Both the position numbers and the translations under genes were made by a program. Positions 36,284 through 44,829 of a stretch of 64,000 nt of DNA are shown piece after piece (position 1 is the first letter of the stretch; each line of letters starts with the position of its first letter). This DNA comes from an uncultured bacterium (lineage in GTDB: Bacteria > Desulfobacterota > Desulfovibrionia > Desulfovibrionales > Desulfovibrionaceae). The notes beneath the pieces are model-generated. The model saw nothing but the letters and a program-made list of their open reading frames with translations. It made no database searches and was not told where the DNA came from. The DNA lies in assembly GCA_905214305.1 (NCBI GenBank), contig CAJMLK010000004.1, forward strand, positions 1-64,000, written 5' to 3'.

Positions 36284-38841
36284 GCCTTCTGGATGTTCAC
36301 GGGCTGAGTGTGGCCTTTGCCGGTGCGGGCATGCGTCAACACGGCGCGTCCAGAGATCGGCGCGTGGTGCATGATGTTTCCTTTATGGTGGAACGTGGGC
36401 AGTGCGTGGCCCTTGTGGGCGAAAGCGGGGCAGGCAAGACACTGACTTCGCGTTCCATCGTGCGCCTTTTGCCGCGCGGGGCCTTTATCCAGAGCGGAAA
36501 AATCCTTTATGAGGGCGTGGACATCGCCGCCCTGCCGGAAAAGGACGTGGCCGCCCTGCGGGGCAAAAAAATAGGCATGGTCTTTCAGGACCCGCTGGCC
36601 GCCCTGAACCCGCTGCACCGCGTGGGCGATCAGGTGGCCGAGTGCCTGCGCGTGCACAAAGGTTTGACCGACAGGCAGTTGCGTGCCCGCGTTATGGATC
36701 TGTTTGATCTGGTGCGCCTTGACCGGCCGGAAGAACGCTACAGGGCGTATCCGCACGAGCTGTCCGGGGGCCAGCGCCAGCGCATCATGCTGGCTCTGGC
36801 CGCAGCCAACGATCCTGATCTGCTCATAGCCGACGAGCCGACCACGGCGCTGGACGCCACCGTGCAGCAGGCCATTTTGCGCCTGCTGGGCGACCTGCGC
36901 AGGGAGCTGGGCATGAGCCTGCTGCTTATCAGCCATGATCTCGGCATGGTACGGCGTTTCGCAGACACGGTGCATGTCATGCGGCACGGCAGAATTCTGG
37001 AATCGTCCTCCACGCTGTTTGCCAATCCTGAGCACGAGTATACACGTACGCTGCTCCGTGCCGGAGGAAATGACTGGGCGCAGCCCGTTCTGTCCGAAGA
37101 AGCCGGGCCGGTGCTGACCGTAAAAGATTTATGCGTGCGCTTTCCACGGCACAAAACGCGGCTTTTTCAGCGCAAGCCAAGCCCCTTTACGGCTCTGGAA
37201 GGTGTGGACCTTGTTTTGCGGCCCGGTGAATGCCTCGGCATTGTGGGCGAGAGCGGTTCCGGAAAATCCACACTGGCTATGGCCGTGCTGCGCCTTATTG
37301 CCAGCAGCGGCAGCATCAGTTTTATGGGGCAGGATATCCAGCGGCTGAACCATGCAGAAATGGCCCCTCTGCGCAGCAGGATTCAGGTCGTGTTTCAGAA
37401 TCCCTTTCTTTCGCTCAATCCACGCATGTGCGTGCGCGATCTGGTGGAAGAAGGCTTGCGCGTGCACGGTTTTCAGGCGGACCAGTGCGCCGCGCGCGTC
37501 AATGAGGTTCTGGTGGATGTGGGGCTGACGCCTGCCTATGCGGAGCGTTTTCCGCATGAGCTTTCGGGCGGTGAACGCCAGCGGGTCGCCATTGCCCGGT
37601 CACTGGCACTGCGCCCTGAGGTCTTGCTGCTGGACGAGCCTACCTCTTCTCTGGACAGGGCCTTGCAGTTCCAGATCATAGACCTGCTGCGCGGCCTTCA
37701 GGCCCGTTACGGCATGGCCTTTATCTATATCAGCCATGATCTGGCGCTGGTAAAGGGCTTTTGCCAGCGTGTGCTTGTGCTGCACAAAGGGCAGTGCGTC
37801 GAGCAGGGGAACGTACGTGAAGTCTTTGCCGCGCCACAGTCCGCGCATTTGCAGGCTCTGCTTGAAGCGGCCCTGCCCGGAGACGCGGCGGGCTGCTCCG
37901 GCGAACGCCCCGCCCGGGACAATGCACCGGCACGGCAGGTCGTGGCCCGGCGCAGGCGGCAGGTTGGACGTGCCGTGCGCCTGCAGCAGGAACGCAGCAA
38001 ACGACAGAAAAAAAGTTTGATTTATTCTGTGCTCATGCATGTCTGCCTGCTTGGGGCGCTTTGGGGGATACCGCTTCAGGCCTCCGGCGGCGGGGAGTCG
38101 TCCATGCAGGTGTCACTGGTGGGCATGGGTATGGGCACGGCCGTGTCCGGCACAAGCAGGGCCTCGAATACCGACGGCACAGACCCTGAAGCCCCGGTGA
38201 CCGAAGCGCAGGAAACTCCTCCTCAGGATCAAAAACATGTCTGCAAGAAAAAGCAGGCCCAGGTTGAAGAAAAACCTGACCTGATACTGAAAGAAAAGCG
38301 CAAGCCCAGGCAACAGGTGGCGGAACAGGAAGAAACCGACAAAACACGCAGGGAAGAAACAAAAAAGAAGCCATCCCGCCAAACGCCGCCCCGGTCGTTG
38401 GGCAGCCAGTCGGCGCAGGGTACGGATGCGGAGTCGGCAGGCAGCGCTGCCGATAGTCAGGGCAGCGGGAGGAATGACGGTGGTCAGGGTGGTGGCAGCG
38501 GCGGCGGACTGGGCCTGCACCGGGGCAAAAGTCAGGGGGCCGGGTCTGTATACGGCGTGAACCAGTGGGACAAGCCGCCGGTGGTTATCCAGCGCGTCAA
38601 GCCCAACTATCCTGAAGAAGCCAAACGCGCCCGCAAGGAAGGCATTGTGACAGTGCGCGCAGTCATAGACGCTGAAGGCCGTGTGTTGCGCGCCGTGGCG
38701 CTGCCCGGCAACGATGTTCACCTTTTTGCGCAGGAGACCCTTACTGCCGTCAAGCGGTGGCGCTTTGCTCCGGGCAAGGTGGGGGGCAATCCCGTGATGT
38801 GCGTTGTGGAGATTCCTGTGATTTTCAGGCTGGATAGATAG
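36280..38841 (+). CDS. YejF double ABC ATPase fused to a full TonB
   Basis: A single 853-residue ORF. Residues 1-~540 are YejF: two ABC domains with Walker A GESGAGKT (47-54) and GESGSGKS (323-330), signatures LSGGQ and LSGGE, and Walker B ending DEP in both. E. coli YejF stops at about this length. Here the chain goes on through a basic linker (RRRRQVGRAV, then QERSKRQKK). A TonB-type helix SLIYSVLMHVCLLGALWGI follows, whose S583-x3-H587 equals the S-x-x-x-H of E. coli TonB. Next come a ~170-residue Lys/Glu/Gln/Gly-rich spacer and the TonB C-terminal domain (IQRVKPNYPEEAKRARKEG, near 770-853). The topology is consistent: ATPase inside, TonB outside. The start is the ATG with GGGAGGAA upstream. 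An internal start giving free TonB cannot be excluded. Confidence 0.92.
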   Translation: MSLLDVHGLSVAFAGAGMRQHGASRDRRVVHDVSFMVERGQCVALVGESGAGKTLTSRSIVRLLPRGAFIQSGKILYEGVDIAALPEKDVAALRGKKIGMVFQDPLAALNPLHRVGDQVAECLRVHKGLTDRQLRARVMDLFDLVRLDRPEERYRAYPHELSGGQRQRIMLALAAANDPDLLIADEPTTALDATVQQAILRLLGDLRRELGMSLLLISHDLGMVRRFADTVHVMRHGRILESSSTLFANPEHEYTRTLLRAGGNDWAQPVLSEEAGPVLTVKDLCVRFPRHKTRLFQRKPSPFTALEGVDLVLRPGECLGIVGESGSGKSTLAMAVLRLIASSGSISFMGQDIQRLNHAEMAPLRSRIQVVFQNPFLSLNPRMCVRDLVEEGLRVHGFQADQCAARVNEVLVDVGLTPAYAERFPHELSGGERQRVAIARSLALRPEVLLLDEPTSSLDRALQFQIIDLLRGLQARYGMAFIYISHDLALVKGFCQRVLVLHKGQCVEQGNVREVFAAPQSAHLQALLEAALPGDAAGCSGERPARDNAPARQVVARRRRQVGRAVRLQQERSKRQKKSLIYSVLMHVCLLGALWGIPLQASGGGESSMQVSLVGMGMGTAVSGTSRASNTDGTDPEAPVTEAQETPPQDQKHVCKKKQAQVEEKPDLILKEKRKPRQQVAEQEETDKTRREETKKKPSRQTPPRSLGSQSAQGTDAESAGSAADSQGSGRNDGGQGGGSGGGLGLHRGKSQGAGSVYGVNQWDKPPVVIQRVKPNYPEEAKRARKEGIVTVRAVIDAEGRVLRAVALPGNDVHLFAQETLTAVKRWRFAPGKVGGNPVMCVVEIPVIFRLDR

Positions 38842-38867
38842 ATATTTTCAGGATCAGGCTTTTGAGC

Positions 38868-38945
38868 CTGCGGGCTTGCGTCTGGGGCCTGCGTCTGCGG
38901 GCCTGCGTCTGCGGGGCTGCTTCTGGGGGACTGCGTCGGCGGCTT
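38868..38945 (+). repeat. Short degenerate tandem repeat after the YejF-TonB gene
   Basis: GGCCTGCGTCTGCGGG-like units recur about four times with changes. This lies in the 618-nt gap before rlpA, which otherwise holds a hairpin (39125-39162) and a family B repeat but no gene. Confidence 0.6.
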
Positions 38946-39124
38946 TCATGCAACCTTGCGTGCTGCGTGGTGTTTTCGCCTTTGCGGGCAGTCGTCCTGA
39001 AAGTATCGGGAATGGACATTTTCAATGCGAAAATGCTCCAGATGCATGTGAAGCCGTGGCCTGCGAGTGCCCGGTTATCAATGCTGCCGGAGCAAGCCGT
39101 TCTGCCCCCTTGGCGGGCATGAGA

Positions 39125-39162
39125 CAGCCCCCGGTTCTGTGCTTTTGCAGAACCGGGGGCTG
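39125..39162 (+). terminator. Strong hairpin, probable end of the Yej-TonB transcript
   Basis: CAGCCCCCGGTTCTG (39125-39139) pairs perfectly with CAGAACCGGGGGCTG (39148-39162) around TGCTTTTG. Only a weak T-run (GTTTG) follows, so its action as a terminator is probable rather than certain. Confidence 0.6.
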
Positions 39163-39353
39163 ATCGTTTGTGGCCTGTGCGAACCCGTGTGGCGCGGGCC
39201 GTGGCCTGAAGTATTGCGGCCATGACAAGGCCGTGCTGGTCTATGCCGCGTGCGCTGCCCTTAAGGTGGGCGCGCCGGGCGGCTGCAAAGAGTGCCGAAA
39301 AATCGGACGTGCGTGTGTCACGCTACGGGAGCGGGCAGCTGGAGCTGTAACTC

Positions 39354-39464
39354 CTGAAATGCTCACTGGCGCAGGCAAAAGCCTGCCTGCTCGCAAGGGG
39401 GACAGGGATTTTCATGAAATCCTTGCAGAGCCGTTGGCGTATTGTATCCGTAAACTGCTCTAGC
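39354..39464 (+). repeat. Family B interspersed repeat abutting the rlpA stop
   Basis: Contains CTGAAATGCTC, GCAGGCAAAAGCCTGCCTGC, GGGATTTTCATGAAATCC and TAAACTGCTCTAG in order. The last CTA is the TAG stop of rlpA on the minus strand. Confidence 0.8.
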
Positions 39465-40275
39465 GAGAATGCCCCAGCACAACTTCCGCTTCGGGGTGCG
39501 CCTGACGCAGTGCCTCATGCATGGCGGCTGCGTCCGCAAACGCGCGGAAGGGGCCGATGCGTTCGTCACCCATGGCGGCATTGTAGCGCACGTAATATGC
39601 CTGATCTGCCTGCAGAGGGGTGCCGCTTTCGTCGCTGACCACCTCAAGTTCCACCTTGCCCACGCCGCGCTTGCCAAGGTCAAGTTGCTGGGCAGCGGCA
39701 AAAGAAAGGTCGATGATGCGACCACGCACAAAGGGGCCCCGGTCAGTCACGCAAACCATGACACTCTTGCCGTTTTCCTGATCGGTCACGCGGACGACAG
39801 TGCCCATGGGCAGAGTGCGGTGGGCGGCTGTGAAGGTATACATGTCGTAGTTCAGACCGCTGGCAGTGGCGCCACCGTGAAAGTCACGGCCGTACCACGA
39901 GGCCTTGCCGCTGAAAACTTCGCTCTGCTGGGCGCGTTTGAGCCATATGTCGCGGCTGTCGACGCTTTGTTCAGAGACGGTTTTGCTTTTGGAAGACTTT
40001 GCCGCCTTGCCGCCTTTGGCGTTTCTGGTCGCCTTGTCGGACTTGGCTGTTTTGCCTGATTGGCTGCCTGACGCAGCTTTTTTGCTTTTTTCAGACTTGG
40101 TCTGGCGTGCGTCAGCTGATTTTTTTCCAGCTTTGGAGGCGGCGGAAGCGGATGCGTTTGAAGAGAGTTCAGCGGAAGGAGCGCTTGCAGAAGCCGCGTC
40201 GGCTTTCATGGGGGCGGCCAATAGCATACATGCGACCGCAACCGCCAGCATGGAAGGCCAGCGTGAATACTTCAT
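39460..40275 (-). CDS. rlpA: RlpA-like septal ring lytic transglycosylase
   Basis: Exported double-psi beta-barrel protein that cleaves naked glycan strands at septa in its family. 271 residues from the ATG at 40275, chosen because AAGGAA lies 6 nt ahead of it (an ATG two codons earlier is too close). A signal peptide (MLAVAVACMLLAAPMKADA) is followed by ~90 residues of Lys/Ser/Ala-rich low complexity. The RlpA core is SGKASWYGRDFHGGATASGL, AAHRTLPMGTVVRVTDQENG, and the VTDRGPFVRGRIIDLSFAAA motif. No SPOR domain follows and no lipobox is seen, unlike E. coli RlpA. The TAG stop is supplied by the repeat. Confidence 0.9.
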   Translation of the reverse strand: MKYSRWPSMLAVAVACMLLAAPMKADAASASAPSAELSSNASASAASKAGKKSADARQTKSEKSKKAASGSQSGKTAKSDKATRNAKGGKAAKSSKSKTVSEQSVDSRDIWLKRAQQSEVFSGKASWYGRDFHGGATASGLNYDMYTFTAAHRTLPMGTVVRVTDQENGKSVMVCVTDRGPFVRGRIIDLSFAAAQQLDLGKRGVGKVELEVVSDESGTPLQADQAYYVRYNAAMGDERIGPFRAFADAAAMHEALRQAHPEAEVVLGHSR

Positions 40276-40629
40276 GATCATTCCTTGGTTACAGTTCGAG
40301 GCTGTCCGGCGGATGCCGGGCGGACCACGCCCGTGGCCCTGACCCCGGAGACTCTCCAGTGACGGCGAAAGCGCCTTGCGCTCCTGACCAGTCCGTCTCG
40401 TTGGGGGATGCCTTTTCTTGATGGGGCAATATACCGTAATAAAAACTTCGGTGTCAAACTGACAAAAGTATTTAATTCAATATGTTATCATCAATTTTTT
40501 TCTAGACAAATGCTAGAGAGGCGCAAACAGGACATTGCATATTGCCTGGCATATTTACGGGGCGCGGTAAAAAAGTCCGTCATGGTGAACGAAAACAGCG
40601 GTCTGCAGCCAGAAAACACGAACAAAAAA
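40276..40629. other. Gene-free region upstream of rlpA
   Basis: AT-rich from 40420 to 40510 with no clear promoter pair. The 85-residue plus-strand ORF at 40408-40665 has no Shine-Dalgarno and no protein-like pattern; I do not accept it. Confidence 0.5.
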
Positions 40630-40656
40630 AGAGCAATGTCTGATCAACATTGCTCT
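40624..40656 (-). terminator. Terminator on the minus strand, downstream of tsaB
   Basis: AGAGCAATGT (40630-40639) pairs with ACATTGCTCT (40647-40656). Read on the minus strand the stem is followed by T7 (40630-40624). It would end the pyrH-to-tsaB transcript, 360 nt after tsaB. Its arms resemble the arms of the repeat families. Confidence 0.7.
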
Positions 40657-40661
40657 GACGT

Positions 40662-40789
40662 CTAGAGCATTTAACACTTGAAATGCTCGATTACGGCAGG
40701 CAAAAGCCTGCCTTCTCGCATTTCGTGGCAAGGATTTTCAAGAAAATCCTTGCAGAGCAGTTAACTCATTTCATTCGTTAACTGCTCTA
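40662..40789 (+). repeat. Family B interspersed repeat, best copy
   Basis: It runs from CTAGAGCATTTAACACTTG through the hairpin GGCAGGCAAAAGCCTGCC and a second inverted repeat AAGGATTTTC/GAAAATCCTT. It ends with the palindromic GCAGTTAACTCATTTCATTC and GTTAACTGCTCTA. It is not next to a stop codon here; tsaB ends 224 nt away, and those 224 nt are GC-rich with no accepted gene. Confidence 0.8.
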
Positions 40790-41013
40790 TTGGGCCGAGG
40801 GTGCGCAGGGGCCTGCTGCCGCTTGGCCCCGAGCGTGTGGAAACGCTGTTTGGTCTGCGGCTGTGCATCTTTGCAGTCTTGCCCCGTGGGTTGTCTGCCT
40901 CGTTTGGCTCTGGCCGGGCCAGCTTCGTCTTGCTTGGGGCTGTCCGGCCTGCTCGGACCCGTGTACTGGTGCGTGCGGCAGCAACCAGAGGGCGGTGTCG
41001 TGGCGGCGGTGCT

Positions 41014-41895
41014 TCATATATCGCTGCGCGGCGGCCGACGCAGCAGCAGTTCCAGAGCGGCGGTGGCCGTTTCGCTTGTAAGCCCCTGCCGTGGAGCCAG
41101 CTGGGGCAGGTTTTCCACCGCGTCACAGGGGCGCACATAAAAAGGTTCGGGGTCGGTGTTGGTGTATTCGCCGTGTCTGGCAAGCAGGCACAGGGACTGG
41201 ATGTCAGGATTTACCAGATCATCCAGCGCTGTCACCGGCGCGGCCTCGGTGGCGACATCATAGTGGCTGCCATCCGGGGAAGGGCGCAGGGGGTCCAGCG
41301 GAGAAAAGGCGGCGGCGTTGCGGGCAAGGCCGCTGCCACAGGCCCAGACAATGCGGCTGCCTGCCGGAACACCCTGGGGCAGGGGCGCTGTGCGGCTGTC
41401 CAGAATGCGGGCAAGGGCTTCCTGCGGCGTGCACAGCTCGACCGGAGCCAGCGGCTGTGCCGGAATCATGGGGCCATAGGATAAGAAAAGCTGACAGTGT
41501 ACAAGATTGCGCCGGGCATGGGTGATGGCCCATACGGGCGCACCGAAAAGAAGCTGGCGTCGCTGCACGGCGGTAGTGGCAAGGGCCTGCATGTAGTCCA
41601 GCCCGGCTACGCCGGCTTTTCCGGCCCTGCGCAAGGCGGCCGCCGTGGCCAGCACAAGCCGTATGCCCGTGAAGGAGCCTGGCCCGCGCACGCAGGCCAG
41701 ACGCCTGAAATCGGCGGGGCGTATATCAAGAGCCGTGCAGATATTGTCCAGCGCCGGAGCGAGAATTTCCGTGGCGCGGTCAGCCCTGCGCCACTCCTGA
41801 GCGCAGAGCAGCTTTTCGTCATCGGTGACGATGATCTGCAGCACGCCCTCGGCAGCATTGAGAACAAGTTCAAGCCCGGTGGAATATGCGCTCAT
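41014..41895 (-). CDS. tsaB: TsaB, partner protein for tRNA threonylcarbamoyladenosine synthesis
   Basis: Scaffold subunit that works with TsaD and TsaE to place threonylcarbamoyl on A37 of ANN-decoding tRNAs. 293 residues. The ASKHA-fold N-terminal half is recognisable: LELVLNAAEGVLQIIVTDDE, the family hallmark VRGPGSFTGIRLVLATAAAL near residue 70, and GLDYMQALATTA. The C-terminal half is longer and more divergent than in E. coli TsaB (231 residues). Its start overlaps the rseP stop by 4 nt. Confidence 0.9.
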   Translation of the reverse strand: MSAYSTGLELVLNAAEGVLQIIVTDDEKLLCAQEWRRADRATEILAPALDNICTALDIRPADFRRLACVRGPGSFTGIRLVLATAAALRRAGKAGVAGLDYMQALATTAVQRRQLLFGAPVWAITHARRNLVHCQLFLSYGPMIPAQPLAPVELCTPQEALARILDSRTAPLPQGVPAGSRIVWACGSGLARNAAAFSPLDPLRPSPDGSHYDVATEAAPVTALDDLVNPDIQSLCLLARHGEYTNTDPEPFYVRPCDAVENLPQLAPRQGLTSETATAALELLLRRPPRSDI

Positions 41896-43094
41896 GATCC
41901 GCTCCCGAACCAGCCGGCCCCCTTCACGATACGCCAGATGTCATTATAGGTTGCCAGCAGCATGAGTGTTACCAGCAGGGCCAGACCGACCCGCATGGCA
42001 TAGTCCTGCACCCTGGCGTTGACCGGGCGGCGGAAGATCATTTCCCACAGGCAAAAGACGATCTGGCCGCCGTCAAGCACGGGAATGGGCAGGAGGTTGA
42101 GTACCCCCAGGTTGATGCTGATAAGCGCGGCCAGAGCCAGCAGCCCGGCCATGCCTTCATGGGCCTGTTTGCCCACCATCTGCATGATCATGATGGGGCC
42201 ACCCACCTGATCAAGGGGAACCACCCGTTCAATCAGCTTTACAAAACTTTTCCACGTCAGTGCAAGCATGTTTGATGTCTGGCTGGCCCCGGCCACGGCA
42301 GCGCCCCAGAAGCCGTGTTCCACAAGGCGCGCGGCTCCGGTGTTGCGTATGCCCACAAGCCAGGCTTTTTCGTCTTCACCGAAAATGGTTTTGCGTACGG
42401 CCATTTCGGGCGTGATTTCTACGGTCAGCAGGCTCGGGGGCATGTCGCCGGTCTTGTCGAGGGCCTTGTCCGCTGCCTGAGCGGCACTGTCCTGCCCAGC
42501 AGCGGCACTGTCCCCGGTGGGGGTGACGGCGCCTTGCGACCTGTGGGGGCGCTTCAGCTCCACGCGCAGGGGCTGGCCGTCGCTGGCGGCAATGGCATGG
42601 GTCATGTCTTCCCAGTCCACAATGGGCTGGCCGTTGATGCTCACGATGGTGTCGCCAGCCTCAACGCCCGCCCTTGCAGCCGGGCCGTTTTCCACAAGGC
42701 CGCCGACCTGGGGCAGCAACTGGGGTGTGCCCCACGCAAAAGCCAGTATCCAGCACAGCAGCCAGGCCAGCAGCATATTGGCAACAGGCCCGGCAGCCAC
42801 CACCAGAAGGCGTTGCCAAGCGGGGCGCAGGGAAAAACTTTCTTCGCGGGTAAAGCCTTCGGGCAGTTCGCTGTCGTCCTGTTCGCCCACCAGAGCCACG
42901 TAGCCGCCCAGGGGGATCAGGGACAGAGCGTATTCGGTTTTGCCCCATTTGCGTTTGAGAATTTTGGGGCCGAAGCCAAGGGAAAAGGTGGAAACACCCA
43001 TGCCGAATCCACGGGCCACGGCAAAATGCCCCAGTTCGTGAAAAAAGATGAGGCCGCCAAGAACAAGGGTGACTGCAATGATGGTCGTCAGCAT
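41892..43094 (-). CDS. rseP: RseP-type site-2 intramembrane metalloprotease
   Basis: Membrane zinc protease of the S2P family. 400 residues. The active-site motif FFHELGHFAVA (HELGH at residue ~20) is in the first helix. A PDZ domain spans roughly residues 125-185 (GPAARAGVEAGDTIVSINGQ). The second active-site motif LNLLPIPVLDGGQ is near residue 340. An Asp/Ala/Gln-rich insertion (~residues 190-225) sits after the PDZ domain. It overlaps dxr by 7 nt and tsaB by 4 nt. Confidence 0.95.
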   Translation of the reverse strand: MLTTIIAVTLVLGGLIFFHELGHFAVARGFGMGVSTFSLGFGPKILKRKWGKTEYALSLIPLGGYVALVGEQDDSELPEGFTREESFSLRPAWQRLLVVAAGPVANMLLAWLLCWILAFAWGTPQLLPQVGGLVENGPAARAGVEAGDTIVSINGQPIVDWEDMTHAIAASDGQPLRVELKRPHRSQGAVTPTGDSAAAGQDSAAQAADKALDKTGDMPPSLLTVEITPEMAVRKTIFGEDEKAWLVGIRNTGAARLVEHGFWGAAVAGASQTSNMLALTWKSFVKLIERVVPLDQVGGPIMIMQMVGKQAHEGMAGLLALAALISINLGVLNLLPIPVLDGGQIVFCLWEMIFRRPVNARVQDYAMRVGLALLVTLMLLATYNDIWRIVKGAGWFGSGS

Positions 43095-44419
43095 GCGGAT
43101 TCTCCGTCGCGGGCCAGTTTGCGCACCAGCTCGCGGCTCTGGCGGTCAAGCTGCGTAATGCGCTCTGCCAGGGTATGGGCCTCGCTGTGCAGGACGGCCA
43201 TACCGGTGGAAGCCGGGGCCGAATCCTGATGCAGCGGGGCGCAGAAAGACTGATTTCCCGGTTCTGTGGCGCTGTGCGCCGCCAGAGCGGCCTCTATCAG
43301 CCGGGGGATGTCAAGAAAGGCGCAACTGCCTTCAAGAAAAAGTTCCACGGCGGCCTCATTGGCCGCATTCATGACCACGCAACGTCCTCCGCGCAGGGCA
43401 AGAGAGCGCCGGGCCAGCTCAAGACAGGGAAAAACACCGCTGTCCGGTTCATGAAAAGTGAGGGGGGCGGCTGTGAGGTCAAGGGGCGGCACGCCCACGG
43501 GCAGGCAGCGCGGCCACAGCAGGCAGTTGGCAATGGCAAGGCGCATGTCCGCAGTGCCAAGCTGTGCCAGCTGTGTGCCGTCTTCCAGTTCCACCAGCGA
43601 ATGGATGACGGACTGGGGGTGAACCAGTACCTTGATGCGGTCGGGTGCTGCGCCGTAAAGATGGTATGCCTCGATGACCTCAAGCCCCTTGTTCATGAGG
43701 GTGGCCGAATCGATGCTTATCTTGGCGCCCATGCTCCAGTTGGGATGCTTGAGGGCCTGGGCCGGGGTGATGTGGCGCAGCTCCTCAAGGGACCGGCCCC
43801 GGAACGGGCCGCCGCTGGCTGTGAGAATGAGGCGGCGCACTTCCTGTCCGCGCCCTGCCAGGCACTGAAATATGGCATTGTGTTCGGAATCCACAGGCAG
43901 AATCACGGCTCCGGAGCGCGCGCAGATGCGGCGCACCAGATCGCCCGCCAGCACAAGGGATTCCTTGTTGGCAAGGCAGATCACCTTGCCTGCCAGAGCC
44001 GCGGCCAGTGTTCCGGCAAGCCCGGCCGCGCCCACCTGTGCCGAAAGCACGGTGCGCGCCTCAGGCAGGGCAGCCAGCTCGGCGTAGCCTTCACGTCCGG
44101 TCAGGATGCGGGGCGAATAGCCCGACGGCAGCAGACCTTTGAGCCTGACGGCGGCTTCTTCATCAAGCACTGCCAGATGGGAGGGCCGCCAGCGGTCAGC
44201 CTGCTTTGCCAGCAGTTCCACCTGACGGGCACAGGCCAGACCTTCCACGCGAAAGGCCTGCGAATGGCTTTCAACAACAGCAAGGGCACTGCAGCCGATG
44301 GACCCCGTGGAACCGAGGATGACCAGACCGCGCGGCCATGTGTCGCGCCATGCTTCGTCCGGGGAGCCGGAGATATAGTCTGTGGAAGGGCCGCCCTGAC
44401 CCGGCCAGAGATGTGCCAT
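43088..44419 (-). CDS. dxr: 1-Deoxy-D-xylulose 5-phosphate reductoisomerase
   Basis: NADPH-dependent conversion of DXP to MEP, the committed step of non-mevalonate isoprenoid synthesis. 443 residues. The Rossmann motif LVILGSTGSIG is near residue 32. LANKESLVLAGDL, VDSEHNAIFQCL with the metal and substrate residues, TASGGPFRG and KISIDSATLMNKGLEVIEA follow. The ~50 C-terminal residues are poorly conserved. An N-terminal extension of ~30 residues precedes the Rossmann motif, so the true start may be internal. UppS, encoded in the same run, uses the end product of this pathway. Confidence 0.95.
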   Translation of the reverse strand: MAHLWPGQGGPSTDYISGSPDEAWRDTWPRGLVILGSTGSIGCSALAVVESHSQAFRVEGLACARQVELLAKQADRWRPSHLAVLDEEAAVRLKGLLPSGYSPRILTGREGYAELAALPEARTVLSAQVGAAGLAGTLAAALAGKVICLANKESLVLAGDLVRRICARSGAVILPVDSEHNAIFQCLAGRGQEVRRLILTASGGPFRGRSLEELRHITPAQALKHPNWSMGAKISIDSATLMNKGLEVIEAYHLYGAAPDRIKVLVHPQSVIHSLVELEDGTQLAQLGTADMRLAIANCLLWPRCLPVGVPPLDLTAAPLTFHEPDSGVFPCLELARRSLALRGGRCVVMNAANEAAVELFLEGSCAFLDIPRLIEAALAAHSATEPGNQSFCAPLHQDSAPASTGMAVLHSEAHTLAERITQLDRQSRELVRKLARDGESAC

Positions 44420-44640
44420 GTCTGCATCCTGTGCGTGCCGCCGTGTACGGTGGCTGTTTTATGGGCAGGCGACTTGCCCATAAGAAAAGATAGGTCTGGT
44501 GGCAAAAAAATCAAGCGGCCCCGTGCGGGGGCCGCCCGAAATGGCGCGGCCAGAGCCGGAAACCACAAAACACACGTTGCGAAGCCGGGCATCAGCCCGG
44601 AAAATCTGTCGCTCTTTCGGGCCGGAGCGGACGTGTCGCA

Positions 44641-44829
44641 AACTTTGAGAATGTACATTCTCAAAGTTCAAGCCACGCTCGCTTTGATGCTTGACCGCGC
44701 AAGCAGGCAGTTCTGCTGTCATCATCCGTAACTTCCCTTGTCGTAAGGGCTGAAGCTGCGCTTGCATTTTTGCGGCGGGCCACTGCTCACGCAGCCGCCA
44801 GAGCAATTTCAAAGTGTTAAATGCTCTAA
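44641..44829 (-). repeat. Family A interspersed repeat beginning at the cdsA stop
   Basis: A perfect 28-nt palindrome at 44641-44668 (AACTTTGAGAATGT and its complement) and the paired element CAGAGCAATTTCAAAGTG...AATGCTCTA at the other end (44808-44828). The middle differs from the leuD copy. The remainder of the 406-nt dxr-cdsA gap (44420-44640) holds no gene. Confidence 0.8.

Noticed and set aside
40408..40665. An 85-residue plus-strand ORF in an AT-rich gap
   Set aside because: No Shine-Dalgarno, an ending inside a terminator and repeat, and no protein-like composition.
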